64,000 nt of DNA from positions 124,001 to 188,000 of the forward strand of contig NZ_JANHAU010000002.1 in the NCBI RefSeq assembly GCF_024464185.1, given 5' to 3'. The translations under genes and the position numbers were made by a program. Origin of the DNA: Haloarchaeobius salinus (GTDB lineage: Archaea > Halobacteriota > Halobacteria > Halobacteriales > Natrialbaceae). Below the pieces are notes generated by a model that was given only the letters and a program-made list of their open reading frames with translations, was not told the DNA's origin and made no database searches. Positions within the stretch are counted from its first letter, which is position 1; each line of letters begins with the position of its first letter. Positions 51,641-59,658 of the stretch are shown piece by piece.

Positions 51641-52096
51641 ATGGAACGTCTGCCCTCCAGGCGACGACTGCTCGGGTCGGTCCCGGCCAGCGTCGTGCTG
51701 CTCGGCGGCTGTCTCGGCGGTTCGGACGAGGACGACAGTCCTCCGAACCTCGGCGCGGTCGAGCTCCGCAACAGCCACGACCGCGCCCACGATGTGCGGG
51801 TGACGGTGCTCGACGACGGCGAGACGGTGTACGAACGCACGGTTTCGCTCGATGCCGCGTCGGACGGCGAGGTGACGGGACGAGTGCTGACGGGCGGGTT
51901 CGACGCGGTCGCGGGCGGGCTCACCGTCGAGTACGCGGTCGACGGCGGCGAGAGGGAACGGGTTCGGACGGCCGAACTCGGCGAGGAGTCGTGTTACGTG
52001 CTGCTGATTCGAATCGGGGACGCCGGCGACGTCTCGACGTTCGCCACGACCGGGTACGAGTGCGCGACGACTCAGAACGGCAGGATGCGGTCGTAG
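51641..52096 (+). CDS. Small lipoprotein, uncharacterised
   Basis: 151 aa. MERLPSRRRLLGSVPASVVL carries twin arginines and leads to the lipobox LGGC, so the protein is likely Tat-exported and lipid-anchored. The mature part is a single beta-sandwich-like domain (AVELRNSHDRAHDVRVTVLD, GGLTVEYAVDGGERERVRTA) typical of small haloarchaeal surface lipoproteins. No function is assignable. Its last 25 bp overlap the convergent small membrane-protein gene. Confidence 0.72.
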   Translation: MERLPSRRRLLGSVPASVVLLGGCLGGSDEDDSPPNLGAVELRNSHDRAHDVRVTVLDDGETVYERTVSLDAASDGEVTGRVLTGGFDAVAGGLTVEYAVDGGERERVRTAELGEESCYVLLIRIGDAGDVSTFATTGYECATTQNGRMRS

Positions 52097-52293
52097 AGGG
52101 CGTCGATGCGGTCGTTGATGGGGTCGGGCTGGCGCGAGCCCCACGGGTACCGGGAGAAGTAGTAGCCACAGGCGATGATGATACCGACGGTCTGGGCCAA
52201 CGAGGCGGACGCGACGGGCGCGATTAGCAGGATGCCGGCGATGGCGAGCACGCTCGCGACCACGACCTCGACCATCTGGCGAGCGACGGACAT
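52072..52293 (-). CDS. Small two-helix membrane protein (73 aa)
   Basis: From ATG 52293: MSVARQMVEVVVASVLAIAG, then a second hydrophobic segment, and a conserved-looking polar tail GYYFSRYPWGSRQPDPINDR. No family recognised. A longer in-frame extension exists upstream but is Arg/Pro-rich and unlikely. It overlaps the end of the convergent lipoprotein gene by 25 bp. Confidence 0.62.
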   Translation of the reverse strand: MSVARQMVEVVVASVLAIAGILLIAPVASASLAQTVGIIIACGYYFSRYPWGSRQPDPINDRIDALYDRILPF

Positions 52294-52400
52294 ACGCGAG
52301 GGTTCGGGCGACGGGTCAAGAAGCCACCGGACCCGGCCGTCGCGGGGTGTGACCGTGTCACGACGGCGGGACAGTGGTGAGACTTGCACGTGGCTGAAGG

Positions 52401-52407
52401 CTTATGT
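52401..52407 (+). promoter_or_regulatory. TATA-like box ahead of the ACT-hom operon leader
   Basis: 'cttatgt' is centred 27 nt before ATG 52431, not before the ACT-protein start at 52465. The transcript should begin with the mini-ORF. Confidence 0.52.
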
Positions 52408-52430
52408 CCGCCCCGGCGAACAGCGTAGAC

Positions 52431-52472
52431 ATGAAGCGACGACGCCCGGTGTCGGGTGAGAGCGATGGCTGA
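52431..52472 (+). CDS. Candidate leader mini-ORF overlapping ACT-protein start (13 aa)
   Basis: ATG 52431 opens 13 codons (MKRRRPVSGESDG) ending at TGA 52470-52472; the last 8 nt overlap ATG 52465 of the ACT gene (ATGGCTGA). GGGTGAG lies 6-7 nt before the downstream start. The peptide is not rich in Thr, Met, Ile or Lys codons, so classic amino-acid attenuation is unlikely. Translation is inferred only. Confidence 0.42.
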   Translation: MKRRRPVSGESDG

Positions 52473-52995
52473 TGTCGCCGAGACGCGGCGCGCGTACACG
52501 GTCCGTCTGGAGCTCGTCGACGAGCCCGGCGAGCTGATGCGTGCCCTCCGGCCCATCGCGGAGAACGGCGGCAACCTCCTGTCGGTGTTCCACGAGCGCG
52601 GCAACCTGACACCGCGGGGGAACATCCCGGTCGAGGTGGACCTGGAGTGTTCGCCGGGCCGGTTCGACGACGTCGTGGCGGGGCTGCGCGACGCGGGCGT
52701 GACGGTGATACAGGCGGGCGAGGACGGCTACGCCGAGGAGGTGACGCTGCTGCTCGTCGGCCACCTCGTCGAGACCGACCTCTCGGACACGCTGGAGACG
52801 GTCGAGGGCTGCAGCGGCGCGTCGGTGACGGACTTCTCGCTCGACGCGCCGGCCGGCACGGACGAGCAGTCGAGCGCGCGTCTCCGGCTCGCGGTCGACC
52901 CGCCACAGGTCGACGAGGTGCTGTCGGTCGTCCGCGACGTGGCCGACCGGAAGGGGCTGCAGGTCGTGGAGCCGCTCGTGGAGGGTGGGCGATGA
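52465..52995 (+). CDS. ACT-domain amino-acid-binding protein
   Basis: The 176-aa protein has an N-terminal ACT domain (residues 8-80: YTVRLELVDEPGELMRALRP..., NLLSVFHERGN) with the Gly turn between strand 1 and helix 1 that forms the ligand site, and a second ACT-like half (about 90-170). ACT domains bind amino acids and regulate enzymes. Overlap with hom (ATGA) suggests that it is a regulatory partner for homoserine dehydrogenase, which lacks its own ACT domain here. The start follows a mini-ORF. Confidence 0.85.
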   Translation: MADVAETRRAYTVRLELVDEPGELMRALRPIAENGGNLLSVFHERGNLTPRGNIPVEVDLECSPGRFDDVVAGLRDAGVTVIQAGEDGYAEEVTLLLVGHLVETDLSDTLETVEGCSGASVTDFSLDAPAGTDEQSSARLRLAVDPPQVDEVLSVVRDVADRKGLQVVEPLVEGGR

Positions 52996-53936
52996 GACTG
53001 GCCGTCGTCGGTGCCGGCGCTGTCGGGCGCTCGGTCGTCGACCTGGCTGGCGAGTACGGTCACACGGTCACCGCGGTCGCCGATTCCACGGGTGCAGCTA
53101 TCGACCCCGACGGACTCGACCCGGAGGCGGTGCTCTCGCGGAAGTCGACCCGGGGGAGCGTCGGCGGCGCGGACCCCGAGGACGCGCTCGCGGCCGAGTA
53201 CGACGCACTCGTCGAGGCGACGCCGACGACGCTCGACGACGCGGAGCCGGGGTTCTCGCACGTCAGGGGGGCACTCGACCGGGACCGACACGTCGTGCTC
53301 GCGAACAAGGGACCGGTCGCGGAGCGCTACGGCGAGGTGCGCCGGCTCGAAGCCGAGAGCGAGGGCGAGGTGCTGTTCGAGGCGACCGTCGCCGGCGCGA
53401 TCCCGGTGCTCGGCACCATCGCGGACTACGGCTCCGACCAGGTGACGGCGGCCCGGGGCGTGCTCAACGGGACGGCGAACTTCATCCTCTCGCGGATGGC
53501 CGCCGAGGGACTCGACTACGAGCACGTGCTCGCGGAGGCACAGGACCTCGGCGTCGCCGAGGCGGACCCGGCGTTCGACGTCGAGGGGACCGACGCCGCC
53601 CTCAAGTGCGTCATCCTCGCGAACGTCCTCGGCGACGAGGAGTACACGCTCGCCGACGCCGAGGTGTCCGGTATCGTCGACATCCCGCCGAGTGCGCTCT
53701 CGCTCGCACAGGCGGACGGCCGGACGGTCCGGCTCGTCGGCGAGGCGACGCCCGACGGCATCCGCGTCGGGCCACGCCTCGTCCCAATGGAGAGCCCACT
53801 CGCCGTGGGTGGCACCGAGAACATCGTCCAACTGGAGACGAACCACGCGGGCACGCTCGCGTTGCGCGGGCGCGGCGCTGGCGGCGACGAGACCGCGAGT
53901 GCGGTACTCGCGGACGTCGCGCGGCTGGACCGTTGA
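52992..53936 (+). CDS. hom: Homoserine dehydrogenase
   Basis: The 314-aa enzyme has an N-terminal NAD(P) Rossmann motif (LAVVGAGAVGRSVVDLAGEY), ANKGPVAERY in the nucleotide/active region, and the homoserine-binding signature GVLNGTANFILSRM...EAQDLGVAEADPAFDVEGTDAA-type stretch (key Lys in DAALKCVILANV). It makes homoserine from aspartate semialdehyde for Thr and Met synthesis. There is no C-terminal ACT domain; the adjacent ACT protein probably supplies feedback control. The start overlaps it by ATGA. Confidence 0.93.
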   Translation: MRLAVVGAGAVGRSVVDLAGEYGHTVTAVADSTGAAIDPDGLDPEAVLSRKSTRGSVGGADPEDALAAEYDALVEATPTTLDDAEPGFSHVRGALDRDRHVVLANKGPVAERYGEVRRLEAESEGEVLFEATVAGAIPVLGTIADYGSDQVTAARGVLNGTANFILSRMAAEGLDYEHVLAEAQDLGVAEADPAFDVEGTDAALKCVILANVLGDEEYTLADAEVSGIVDIPPSALSLAQADGRTVRLVGEATPDGIRVGPRLVPMESPLAVGGTENIVQLETNHAGTLALRGRGAGGDETASAVLADVARLDR

Positions 53937-54022
53937 ATCGCCGTCGGTGAGCGGGGGACCGTGTGTCGGTGTGACACAAACCGCAAGACGGCGACGCGGT
54001 CGGCAGGAGTCCGTATCGAAAT

Positions 54023-54032
54023 GGTTTTAACC
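54023..54032 (+). promoter_or_regulatory. TATA-like box for tuf-rps10
   Basis: 'ggttttaacc', a 10-bp palindrome, sits about 55 nt before the tuf ATG. Usual spacing predicts a start near 54055 and a leader of about 27 nt with GTGAGATAA just before the ATG. Confidence 0.5.
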
Positions 54033-54082
54033 GTTTCTGCCGAAAGATTCCCACACAGCGCCTCTGCGCGTGAGATAAAACA

Positions 54083-55348
54083 ATGAGCGACAAACCACAC
54101 CAGAACCTGGCCATCATCGGCCACGTCGACCACGGCAAGAGCACACTTGTCGGACGCCTCCTCTTCGAGACGGGGAGCGTCCCGGAGCACGTAATCGAGC
54201 AGTACCGAGAGGAAGCAGAAGAGAAGGGCAAGGGCGGCTTCGAGTTCGCCTACGTCATGGACAACCTCGCCGAGGAGCGAGAGCGTGGTGTCACCATCGA
54301 CATCGCCCATCAGGAGTTCGACACCGACGAGTACTACTTCACCATCGTCGACTGTCCGGGCCACCGTGACTTCGTCAAGAACATGATCACGGGTGCCTCG
54401 CAGGCCGACAACGCGGTGCTCGTCGTCGCCGCAGACGACGGTGTCGCGCCCCAGACCCGAGAGCACGTCTTCCTGGCACGCACGCTGGGTATCGGCGAGC
54501 TCATCATCGGCGTCAACAAGATGGACCTCGTCGACTACGACGAGGACAAGTACAAGGGTGTCAAGGAGGAGGTCAACAAGCTCCTCAAGCAGGTCCAGTT
54601 CCGGTCCGACGACGCCACGTACATCCCGATCTCCGCCTTCGAGGGCGACAACATCGCCGAGCGGTCCGAGAACACGGACTGGTACGACGGCGAGATCCTC
54701 CTCGAGGCACTCAACAGCCTGCCGGAGCCGGAGCCGCCGACGGACGCGCCGCTCCGCCTGCCGATCCAGGACGTCTACACCATCTCCGGTATCGGTACCG
54801 TCCCCGTCGGACGTATCGAGACCGGCGTGATGAACACGGGCGACATGGTCTCCTTCCAGCCCAGCGACGTGGGCGGCGAGGTCAAGACCATCGAGATGCA
54901 CCACGAGGAGGTCCCCAAGGCCGAGCCCGGCGACAACGTCGGGTTCAACGTCCGCGGCATCGGCAAGGACGACATCCGCCGTGGCGACGTCTGTGGCCCC
55001 GCCGACGACCCGCCGACGGTCGCCGAGACGTTCAAGGCACAGATCGTCGTGATGCAGCACCCGAGCGTCATCACGGCCGGTTACACGCCGGTCTTCCACG
55101 CCCACACCGCACAGGTCGCGTGTACCATCGAGAGCCTCGACGCCAAGATCGACCCGGCATCGGGCGAGGTCGCGGAGGAGAACCCCGACTTCATCCAGTC
55201 CGGCGACGCGGCGAAGGTCACCGTCCGCCCGCAGAAGCCCCTCAGCATCGAGCCGGCCGGCGAGATCTCCGAGCTCGGCAGCTTCGCGGTGCGTGACATG
55301 GGCCAGACCATCGCCGCCGGTCAGGTCCTGAGCGTCAACGAGAAGTAA
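54083..55348 (+). CDS. tuf: Elongation factor 1-alpha (aEF-1A)
   Basis: The 421-aa protein has G1 GHVDHGKST near the N-terminus, the switch region [17 protein letters not shown]3 [13 protein letters not shown]4 NKMD and the three-domain architecture ending in [20 protein letters not shown]. It delivers aminoacyl-tRNA to the ribosome with GTP. rps10 follows after 4 bp, the conserved archaeal pair. Confidence 0.97.
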   Translation: MSDKPHQNLAIIGHVDHGKSTLVGRLLFETGSVPEHVIEQYREEAEEKGKGGFEFAYVMDNLAEERERGVTIDIAHQEFDTDEYYFTIVDCPGHRDFVKNMITGASQADNAVLVVAADDGVAPQTREHVFLARTLGIGELIIGVNKMDLVDYDEDKYKGVKEEVNKLLKQVQFRSDDATYIPISAFEGDNIAERSENTDWYDGEILLEALNSLPEPEPPTDAPLRLPIQDVYTISGIGTVPVGRIETGVMNTGDMVSFQPSDVGGEVKTIEMHHEEVPKAEPGDNVGFNVRGIGKDDIRRGDVCGPADDPPTVAETFKAQIVVMQHPSVITAGYTPVFHAHTAQVACTIESLDAKIDPASGEVAEENPDFIQSGDAAKVTVRPQKPLSIEPAGEISELGSFAVRDMGQTIAAGQVLSVNEK

Positions 55349-55352
55349 ACAG

Positions 55353-55661
55353 ATGCAACAGGCACGCGTCCGTCTCGCGGGCACCAGCCCCGACGACCTC
55401 GACAACATCTGCGACGACGTTCGCGAGATCGCGAACAAGACCGGCGTCTCGCTGTCGGGACCGATTCCGCTCCCGACCAAGACGCTGGAGATCCCGACTC
55501 GCAAGTCCCCCGACGGCGAGGGGACCGCGACCTGGGAGCACTGGGAGATGCGCGTCCACAAGCGCCTGATCGACCTCGACGCCGACGAACGTGCGCTTCG
55601 TCAGCTGATGCGGATTCAGGTGCCGAACGACGTCAGCATCGAGATCGTCCTCGAGGACTGA
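55353..55661 (+). CDS. rps10: 30S ribosomal protein S10 (uS10)
   Basis: The 102-aa protein is a complete S10: [40 protein letters not shown] and [19 protein letters not shown] (the L-x-P loop and RNA-contacting beta hairpin). It is co-transcribed with tuf. A pyrimidine-rich run 'ttctctctctcgc' follows and may end the operon. Confidence 0.95.
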   Translation: MQQARVRLAGTSPDDLDNICDDVREIANKTGVSLSGPIPLPTKTLEIPTRKSPDGEGTATWEHWEMRVHKRLIDLDADERALRQLMRIQVPNDVSIEIVLED

Positions 55662-55756
55662 GGACGCTGCCGACGGCTTCTCTCTCTCGCGCAGCGCCGT
55701 CGGTCGACGCGCGGTCGACCCCCTCAGTTTAGTGGCTACAGGACTCCACTGAATTT

Positions 55757-56374
55757 ATGTCCCGCGGGAGCCCGACCCTCGACACGCTCGTCGTCTTCGC
55801 GGTGGTCTTCGCCTTCCAGCAGCTCGTGGTGGGTCTCTTCGGGATTTTCGGCGCGTGGCGACCCGTCTACGCCTTCCTGTTCGTCCTCGACTCACCCGTC
55901 TCGCAGCCGTGGACGTTCGTCACGAGCGTCTACGCGCATGCCGGCCTCGGTCACCTCCTGTCGAACGCCGTCGCGCTCGTGCTCGTCGGGTTCATCCTCG
56001 AACGGTACACGACCCGGTTGCGGTTCCACCTCTTTTTCGTCTGTACCGGCGCGTTCGCCGGCTTCGTTCAGGTTCTCCTGACCGACGCCCCCGGCGTCCT
56101 CGGCGCGAGCGGTGCCGTGTTCGCACTGTACGGCTACGTCCTCGGCGGGAACCGACTGACCGACGGTCTGCTCCGGAACCTCGACATCCCGACGTGGGCC
56201 GAGTACGGCGTCTTCCTCGTCGTCGCGCTCGTGGTCACCGTCGCGACCGGCGCTCCCGGCGTCGCGCTGCTCGCGCACTTCACCGGCTTCCTCGTCGGCG
56301 TCGCCGCCGGCCGCGTCAACCTGCTCGCCGTGTCACGCTCTGCCCCGTCCGGCACCCGAAAGGAAAGGTACTAA
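55757..56374 (+). CDS. Rhomboid-family intramembrane protease
   Basis: The 205-aa protein has six hydrophobic segments. Catalytic features are present: HAGLGHLLSN (His61, His66, Asn70) in one helix, the nucleophile motif GASGA (Ser118) and the partner His174 in LLAHFTG. It should cleave transmembrane substrates inside the membrane; haloarchaeal substrates are mostly unknown. A TATA-like 'agtttagtgg' is centred 27 nt before the ATG. tRNA-Ala follows 33 bp downstream. Confidence 0.88.
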   Translation: MSRGSPTLDTLVVFAVVFAFQQLVVGLFGIFGAWRPVYAFLFVLDSPVSQPWTFVTSVYAHAGLGHLLSNAVALVLVGFILERYTTRLRFHLFFVCTGAFAGFVQVLLTDAPGVLGASGAVFALYGYVLGGNRLTDGLLRNLDIPTWAEYGVFLVVALVVTVATGAPGVALLAHFTGFLVGVAAGRVNLLAVSRSAPSGTRKERY

Positions 56375-56407
56375 TACGCACCACGGGCAAGCATTGGATG
56401 CGTTCGC

Positions 56408-56479
56408 GGGCTTGTAGATCAGCGGTAGATCGCTTCCTTCGCAAGGAAGAGGCCCTGGGTTCAAATCCCAGCAAGTCCA
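56408..56479 (+). tRNA. tRNA-Ala (CGC)
   Basis: The 72-nt cloverleaf has acceptor GGGCTTG pairing with CAAGTCC (one G-U), discriminator A, anticodon loop TTCGCAA in stem CTTCC/GGAAG giving anticodon CGC, and T-arm TGGGTTCAAATCCCA. CCA is not encoded. A downstream inverted-arm element begins 90 bp later. Confidence 0.93.
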
Positions 56480-56849
56480 CTGCGATTCTCGACGGACTAC
56501 ACAGCGAGCCACGCAGCTCCGCGAGTTCACCCCGTGAGAACGCTGTCGCTCGTGGGTCCAGGTCCCTGTAGAATGCCTCACTACGAGCCCTTGTCGCGAG
56601 AAGCACTTAAAGCGAGGCTGGGACGTGTGGATGCTGGTGTCCCCGACGAAGCCCGTTCAGTCCCCCACAGGTCGGTGTCGCCGCACGGGTGGATGCCGGC
56701 GGGCCCGTCCAGCGGCAGTTCGACGACGGCGTCGTCGCCGGAGAGGCGTGCTCGTCTCTTTAAGTACTTCTCGCGACAAGGGCTCGTAGTGAAGCATTCT
56801 CGGGGACGCTGCACACCCGTCGAGCCGTGCGTCTGCCGGTTCAGACACC
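56480..56849. other. 370-bp gene-free region beside tRNA-Ala
   Basis: Open frames are spurious. The only structure is the inverted-arm element at 56570-56800. The 90 bp after the tRNA contain nothing that I recognise. Confidence 0.6.
56570..56800. repeat. 231-bp element with 43-bp inverted arms (MITE-like or RNA locus)
   Basis: The left arm (56570-56612) and right arm (56758-56800) are inverted copies with 41 of 43 bases matching. Both contain CTACGAGCCCTTGTCGCGAG or its reverse, and a CTTTAAG TATA-like box that would fire outwards. The 145-bp centre has two GC hairpins, each with TGGATGC in its loop, and GACGACGGCGTCGTC. No target-site duplication or protein gene is visible. It could be a miniature inverted-repeat element or a non-coding RNA with mirrored promoters. 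Confidence 0.7.
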
Positions 56850-57074
56850 CTAGGCGATGCGGTCCCAGAGGCGCTCGTACCCGTAGTACGTCCCGGTCTT
56901 GACGACGTTGGTCACCAGTCCGATGTTCACCGAGGCCAGCACGTCGTCGGTGACGGCGAAGGCGACGACGACGGTGATGGCGACCATGAGCACGCGGTAC
57001 AGCAGCGTCTTGACGATGGCCCGCGAGCGGAGCTGGTTCGGCGTCCGGGCGAACAGCGAGGAGAACGCACCCAT
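56850..57074 (-). CDS. DUF2061-like small membrane protein
   Basis: The 74-aa protein matches DUF2061: RSRAIVKTLLYRVLMVAITV, a second hydrophobic helix (DVLASVNIGLVTNVVKTGTY) and the characteristic YYGYERLWDRI ending. Two membrane helices. The function of the family is unknown. It is next to the inverted-arm element, whose right-hand promoter would produce antisense RNA towards it. Confidence 0.8.
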   Translation of the reverse strand: MGAFSSLFARTPNQLRSRAIVKTLLYRVLMVAITVVVAFAVTDDVLASVNIGLVTNVVKTGTYYGYERLWDRIA

Positions 57075-57174
57075 ACCGGACAGCTACGGTAGTCGTTCGC
57101 ATGATGGTTGTGGTGGGTTCGTTCCCGCCCGCCGGGAAGCAGAATACGGGTATATCGCCCGAGAGCGCGTATCT

Positions 57175-57609
57175 ATGGGTATGAGAACACTCTCGAAGAC
57201 TCTCGTCGGTCTCGCCGTCGGACTGCTCGCCTTCCTCGTCGCCGGGGTCGCGGTCACCGCTGTCCTCGACCCGCACATCTGGCCGTCGTTGATCGTCGGC
57301 GTCCCCGTCGCCATCACCGTCGGCCTGACCGCCTTCCTCGCGACGGTGGCGATGCTACGCTACCGTGACCACCGTCGGGCGGGCGACCTCGACATCGGCG
57401 TCGTGGCGGCGTACCGGGCGGCGGTCGTGGCCGTCGCTACCTCCGGTGCCGTCGTGCTGCTCGGGACCGCAGCCGTCGTGTTCGGTGTGGGCGAGCTCGG
57501 GATCGCGGTGCTCGTGTTCGGGCTGCCGGCGTGTGTTCTCGTCGCGGCCGGGGTCGCGTACGTCACGGTCCGGCGGACGGTGCTCGCCGGTCAGCCACCG
57601 ACCGCCTGA
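57175..57609 (+). CDS. Four-helix membrane protein, uncharacterised
   Basis: 144 aa with four hydrophobic segments (about 10-30, 36-58, 80-105 and 110-135) and a short polar loop with RYRDHRRAGDLDIG. No family recognised. 'tatatc' (57151-57156) would place transcription at the second ATG (57181), so the true start may be MRTLSKTL. Confidence 0.68.
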   Translation: MGMRTLSKTLVGLAVGLLAFLVAGVAVTAVLDPHIWPSLIVGVPVAITVGLTAFLATVAMLRYRDHRRAGDLDIGVVAAYRAAVVAVATSGAVVLLGTAAVVFGVGELGIAVLVFGLPACVLVAAGVAYVTVRRTVLAGQPPTA

Positions 57610-57621
57610 GGAGCGTGCCGG

Positions 57622-57795
57622 CTACCAGACGGAGCGCTCGTCCTGGTCGACGATATCCTCGTCGACGAGCGCGTAGCAGTTCTCGTAGGGGACGAACGCG
57701 GCGAACGTGCCGTCGATGTAGCACTCGATACCGTGGTCGACGTGCTCGTAGTCGTCGCACTCGATGACACCTTCGGGGAGTACGATGCGGTACAT
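57622..57795 (-). CDS. Small acidic protein, uncharacterised (57 aa)
   Basis: Translation from ATG 57795 gives a compact acidic protein with N-terminal MYRIVLPEGVIECDDYEHVD and a Cys/Tyr/Asp-rich body (YIDGTFAAFVPYENCYALVD, ending RSVW). It has no membrane segment. The beta-rich pattern and codon use look real, and similar 55-60 aa proteins occur in haloarchaea without function. It is separated from the RNase gene by 81 bp on the same strand. Confidence 0.6.
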   Translation of the reverse strand: MYRIVLPEGVIECDDYEHVDHGIECYIDGTFAAFVPYENCYALVDEDIVDQDERSVW

Positions 57796-57876
57796 ACGGG
57801 CAGGTACGACGGCAGCGAGGATAGAAATGACGCCGATGCTGTCACCACGTTGTCCCGTCGGTGCTGGGGGCGGTGT

Positions 57877-59175
57877 TCACTCCTCGTCGTCGGGGTCGTC
57901 GACGACCTCGATGCCGCGGTTGTTGACGGCGTCGGGGTCGAGGCCGACCTCCTGGAGGAACCCCTTGTACTCGCGCTCGCACTGCTCGGCGGCCTTCTGC
58001 TTGTCCGAGGCGCGCGAACAGAGCGCCGCGAGGTCCTCCGGCACGTCGTTCGTGTAGACGATCCAGTGGTTGATGAGGTCGGAGAGCCGCCGGATGGGGC
58101 TCGTGAAGTGGCCGTAGATGTCGAAGTTGAGGGCGTGGTGACCGCCGAAGGGGTCGGACATGTACTTCGCACGGGGCATCACCTTCATCACGGCCCACTG
58201 GATCTTGCCGAGCTGGCGGCCGGGTGCCTGTTCGAGCGTCGCGTTGACGGCCTTCCGGGGGTCGTCCCAGGAGTCGCCCGGGATCGAGACGCCGTCCAAC
58301 TCCTGGATCTCGACGAGGGCCTTGTCCCACTCGTCCGGGGTCGGCTGCGGGTGGACGCGGTACATCGCCTCGACGCCGCGGTTCCACATCAGCTCGTGGG
58401 TCACCGCCTTGTTCGCCTTCAGCATGCACTCCTCGATGATGGTGTGGGCGCGGTCGCGGCGCGGGTTGAGCACGAGCGAGCCGTCCTCCTTGCGCTGCTC
58501 GTGCATCCGGTCGGCCACCTCGAACACAAGCGAGATCTCGTCGTGCAGATCGGCGTCCTCGTCGTCGAGTCGGTCCTCGGTCTGGGTGTAGGTGAGGCGT
58601 TCGTTCGAGTGGATGACGGACTTGTAGATGTCGATGGACTCGTAGCTCAGGTGCTCCTTGTCGAGCTCCATCTCGACGGTGTGGGCCAGCCGGTCCTCCT
58701 CGGGGACGAGCGAGCAGACGGTCTCCGCGAGCGTCGGCGGCAGCATGTGGATGGTGTACGCCGGGAGGTAGACGGTGTTGCCGCGCTCGACGGCCTCCGC
58801 CCACATCGCGCTCTCGGGGTGGACGTAGTGGGTCACGTCGGCGATGTGGACCCATAGCGTGAACGTCTCCTCGTTCTCCCGGATGGAGATGGCGTCGTCG
58901 AAGTCCTGTGCGTCGACCGGGTCGGTGGTCCACGTCGTCAGGTCACGGAGGTCCTCGCGTTCGTCCAGTTCGTCCTGTATCTCCTGCTGGACGCCTTCGG
59001 TGCGTTCTTCTGCTTCCTCCAGCACCTCGGGCGGGAACGCGTCGGCGATCTCGAACTTCTCGAACAGCTCCTCTCGTTTGTTCTCCAGATGGCGCGCGAG
59101 CTCCTCGTCGATCTCGACGGGGCCCTGGCCTTCGGCGGTGCCCGCGGCGGCCTGCGCGCTGGCGTCGTCGGTCAT
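57877..59175 (-). CDS. rnr: RNase R family exoribonuclease, RNB domain only
   Basis: The 432-aa protein is essentially a bare RNB catalytic domain: TTDPVDAQDFDDAIS with the Mg-binding aspartates (Asp85, 91, 93, 94), LWVHIADVTHYV, RGNTVYLP, and FTSPIRRLSDLINHW for RNA binding. The cold-shock and S1 domains of bacterial RNase R are absent. Haloarchaea lack the exosome and use RNase R for 3'-5' RNA decay, so this is probably the main such activity. The N-terminal 80 residues are acidic and helical. Confidence 0.9.
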   Translation of the reverse strand: MTDDASAQAAAGTAEGQGPVEIDEELARHLENKREELFEKFEIADAFPPEVLEEAEERTEGVQQEIQDELDEREDLRDLTTWTTDPVDAQDFDDAISIRENEETFTLWVHIADVTHYVHPESAMWAEAVERGNTVYLPAYTIHMLPPTLAETVCSLVPEEDRLAHTVEMELDKEHLSYESIDIYKSVIHSNERLTYTQTEDRLDDEDADLHDEISLVFEVADRMHEQRKEDGSLVLNPRRDRAHTIIEECMLKANKAVTHELMWNRGVEAMYRVHPQPTPDEWDKALVEIQELDGVSIPGDSWDDPRKAVNATLEQAPGRQLGKIQWAVMKVMPRAKYMSDPFGGHHALNFDIYGHFTSPIRRLSDLINHWIVYTNDVPEDLAALCSRASDKQKAAEQCEREYKGFLQEVGLDPDAVNNRGIEVVDDPDDEE

Positions 59176-59238
59176 GGGCCGGGCTACGAGGGGGGGACGG
59201 GAAAACGTATCGGGGCGTCCGCGTCGCGGGCCGGTCTC

Positions 59239-59529
59239 TCAGTCCGAGTGCTCCCGTGCCTCGACGGTGGCGTCGTGGAAGCGGGCGAGGAACTCCTCCC
59301 GTGGGACCTCGCCGGCACCGAGGTCGACGAGCATGGACTCCAGCCCCTTCCGTGGCTGGTGACAGCACGTCCGGTCGCAGGGCTTGCAGAGGTACTCGAA
59401 CTCCTTGTCCGTGCGCTCCCACCTGTTTCCGTGTTTGTCGTACTCGCGGGCGTCGTCGCGAGGGACCTCGTCGCCGCACGCGATGCACGTCACGGGGCCA
59501 TCGTCGCCGTCTCGCCGGGCACCCCACAT
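59239..59529 (-). CDS. Zinc-ribbon protein of haloarchaea (96 aa)
   Basis: From ATG 59529, 96 aa: CIAC (Cys15/18), then CKPC (48/51) and Cys55/56 form a treble-clef or ribbon site in a short domain with DEVPRDDAREYDKHGNRW between. The C-terminal third is helical and acidic (LEARFHDATVEAREHSD-like tail). I can class it only as a conserved haloarchaeal zinc-binding protein. TATA-like CTTTATAC (59550-59557) is 27 nt before the ATG. Confidence 0.75.
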   Translation of the reverse strand: MWGARRDGDDGPVTCIACGDEVPRDDAREYDKHGNRWERTDKEFEYLCKPCDRTCCHQPRKGLESMLVDLGAGEVPREEFLARFHDATVEAREHSD

Positions 59530-59549
59530 GGTTTGGCCAACGGTGGGCC

Positions 59550-59557
59550 CGTATAAA
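59550..59557 (-). promoter_or_regulatory. TATA-like box for the zinc-ribbon gene
   Basis: CTTTATAC on the minus strand is centred about 25-27 nt before ATG 59529, giving a leaderless mRNA. Confidence 0.55.
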
Positions 59558-59627
59558 GACGTTGCCGCGAGTTTCTCACCCAGTTTAAGTGCGGGCGGCT
59601 GTCGGGACGGCTCCGGGAGAACGACCG

Positions 59628-59634
59628 GTTTATG
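59628..59634 (+). promoter_or_regulatory. TATA-like box for the PUA gene
   Basis: 'gtttatg' is centred about 28 nt before ATG 59659 and supports the chosen start over an earlier in-frame ATG at 59632, which overlaps the box. Confidence 0.52.
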
Positions 59635-59658
59635 CGGTTCCCCGTGGACGGTTCGGGT

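Noticed and set aside
52431-52472. Classic Thr/Met attenuator leader for the hom operon
   Set aside because: The mini-ORF has no Thr, Ile or Met run (MKRRRPVSGESDG), and no terminator/antiterminator hairpins are visible.
56316-56606. Minus-strand ORFs over tRNA-Ala and the left inverted arm
   Set aside because: They read through the tRNA gene and a structured repeat.
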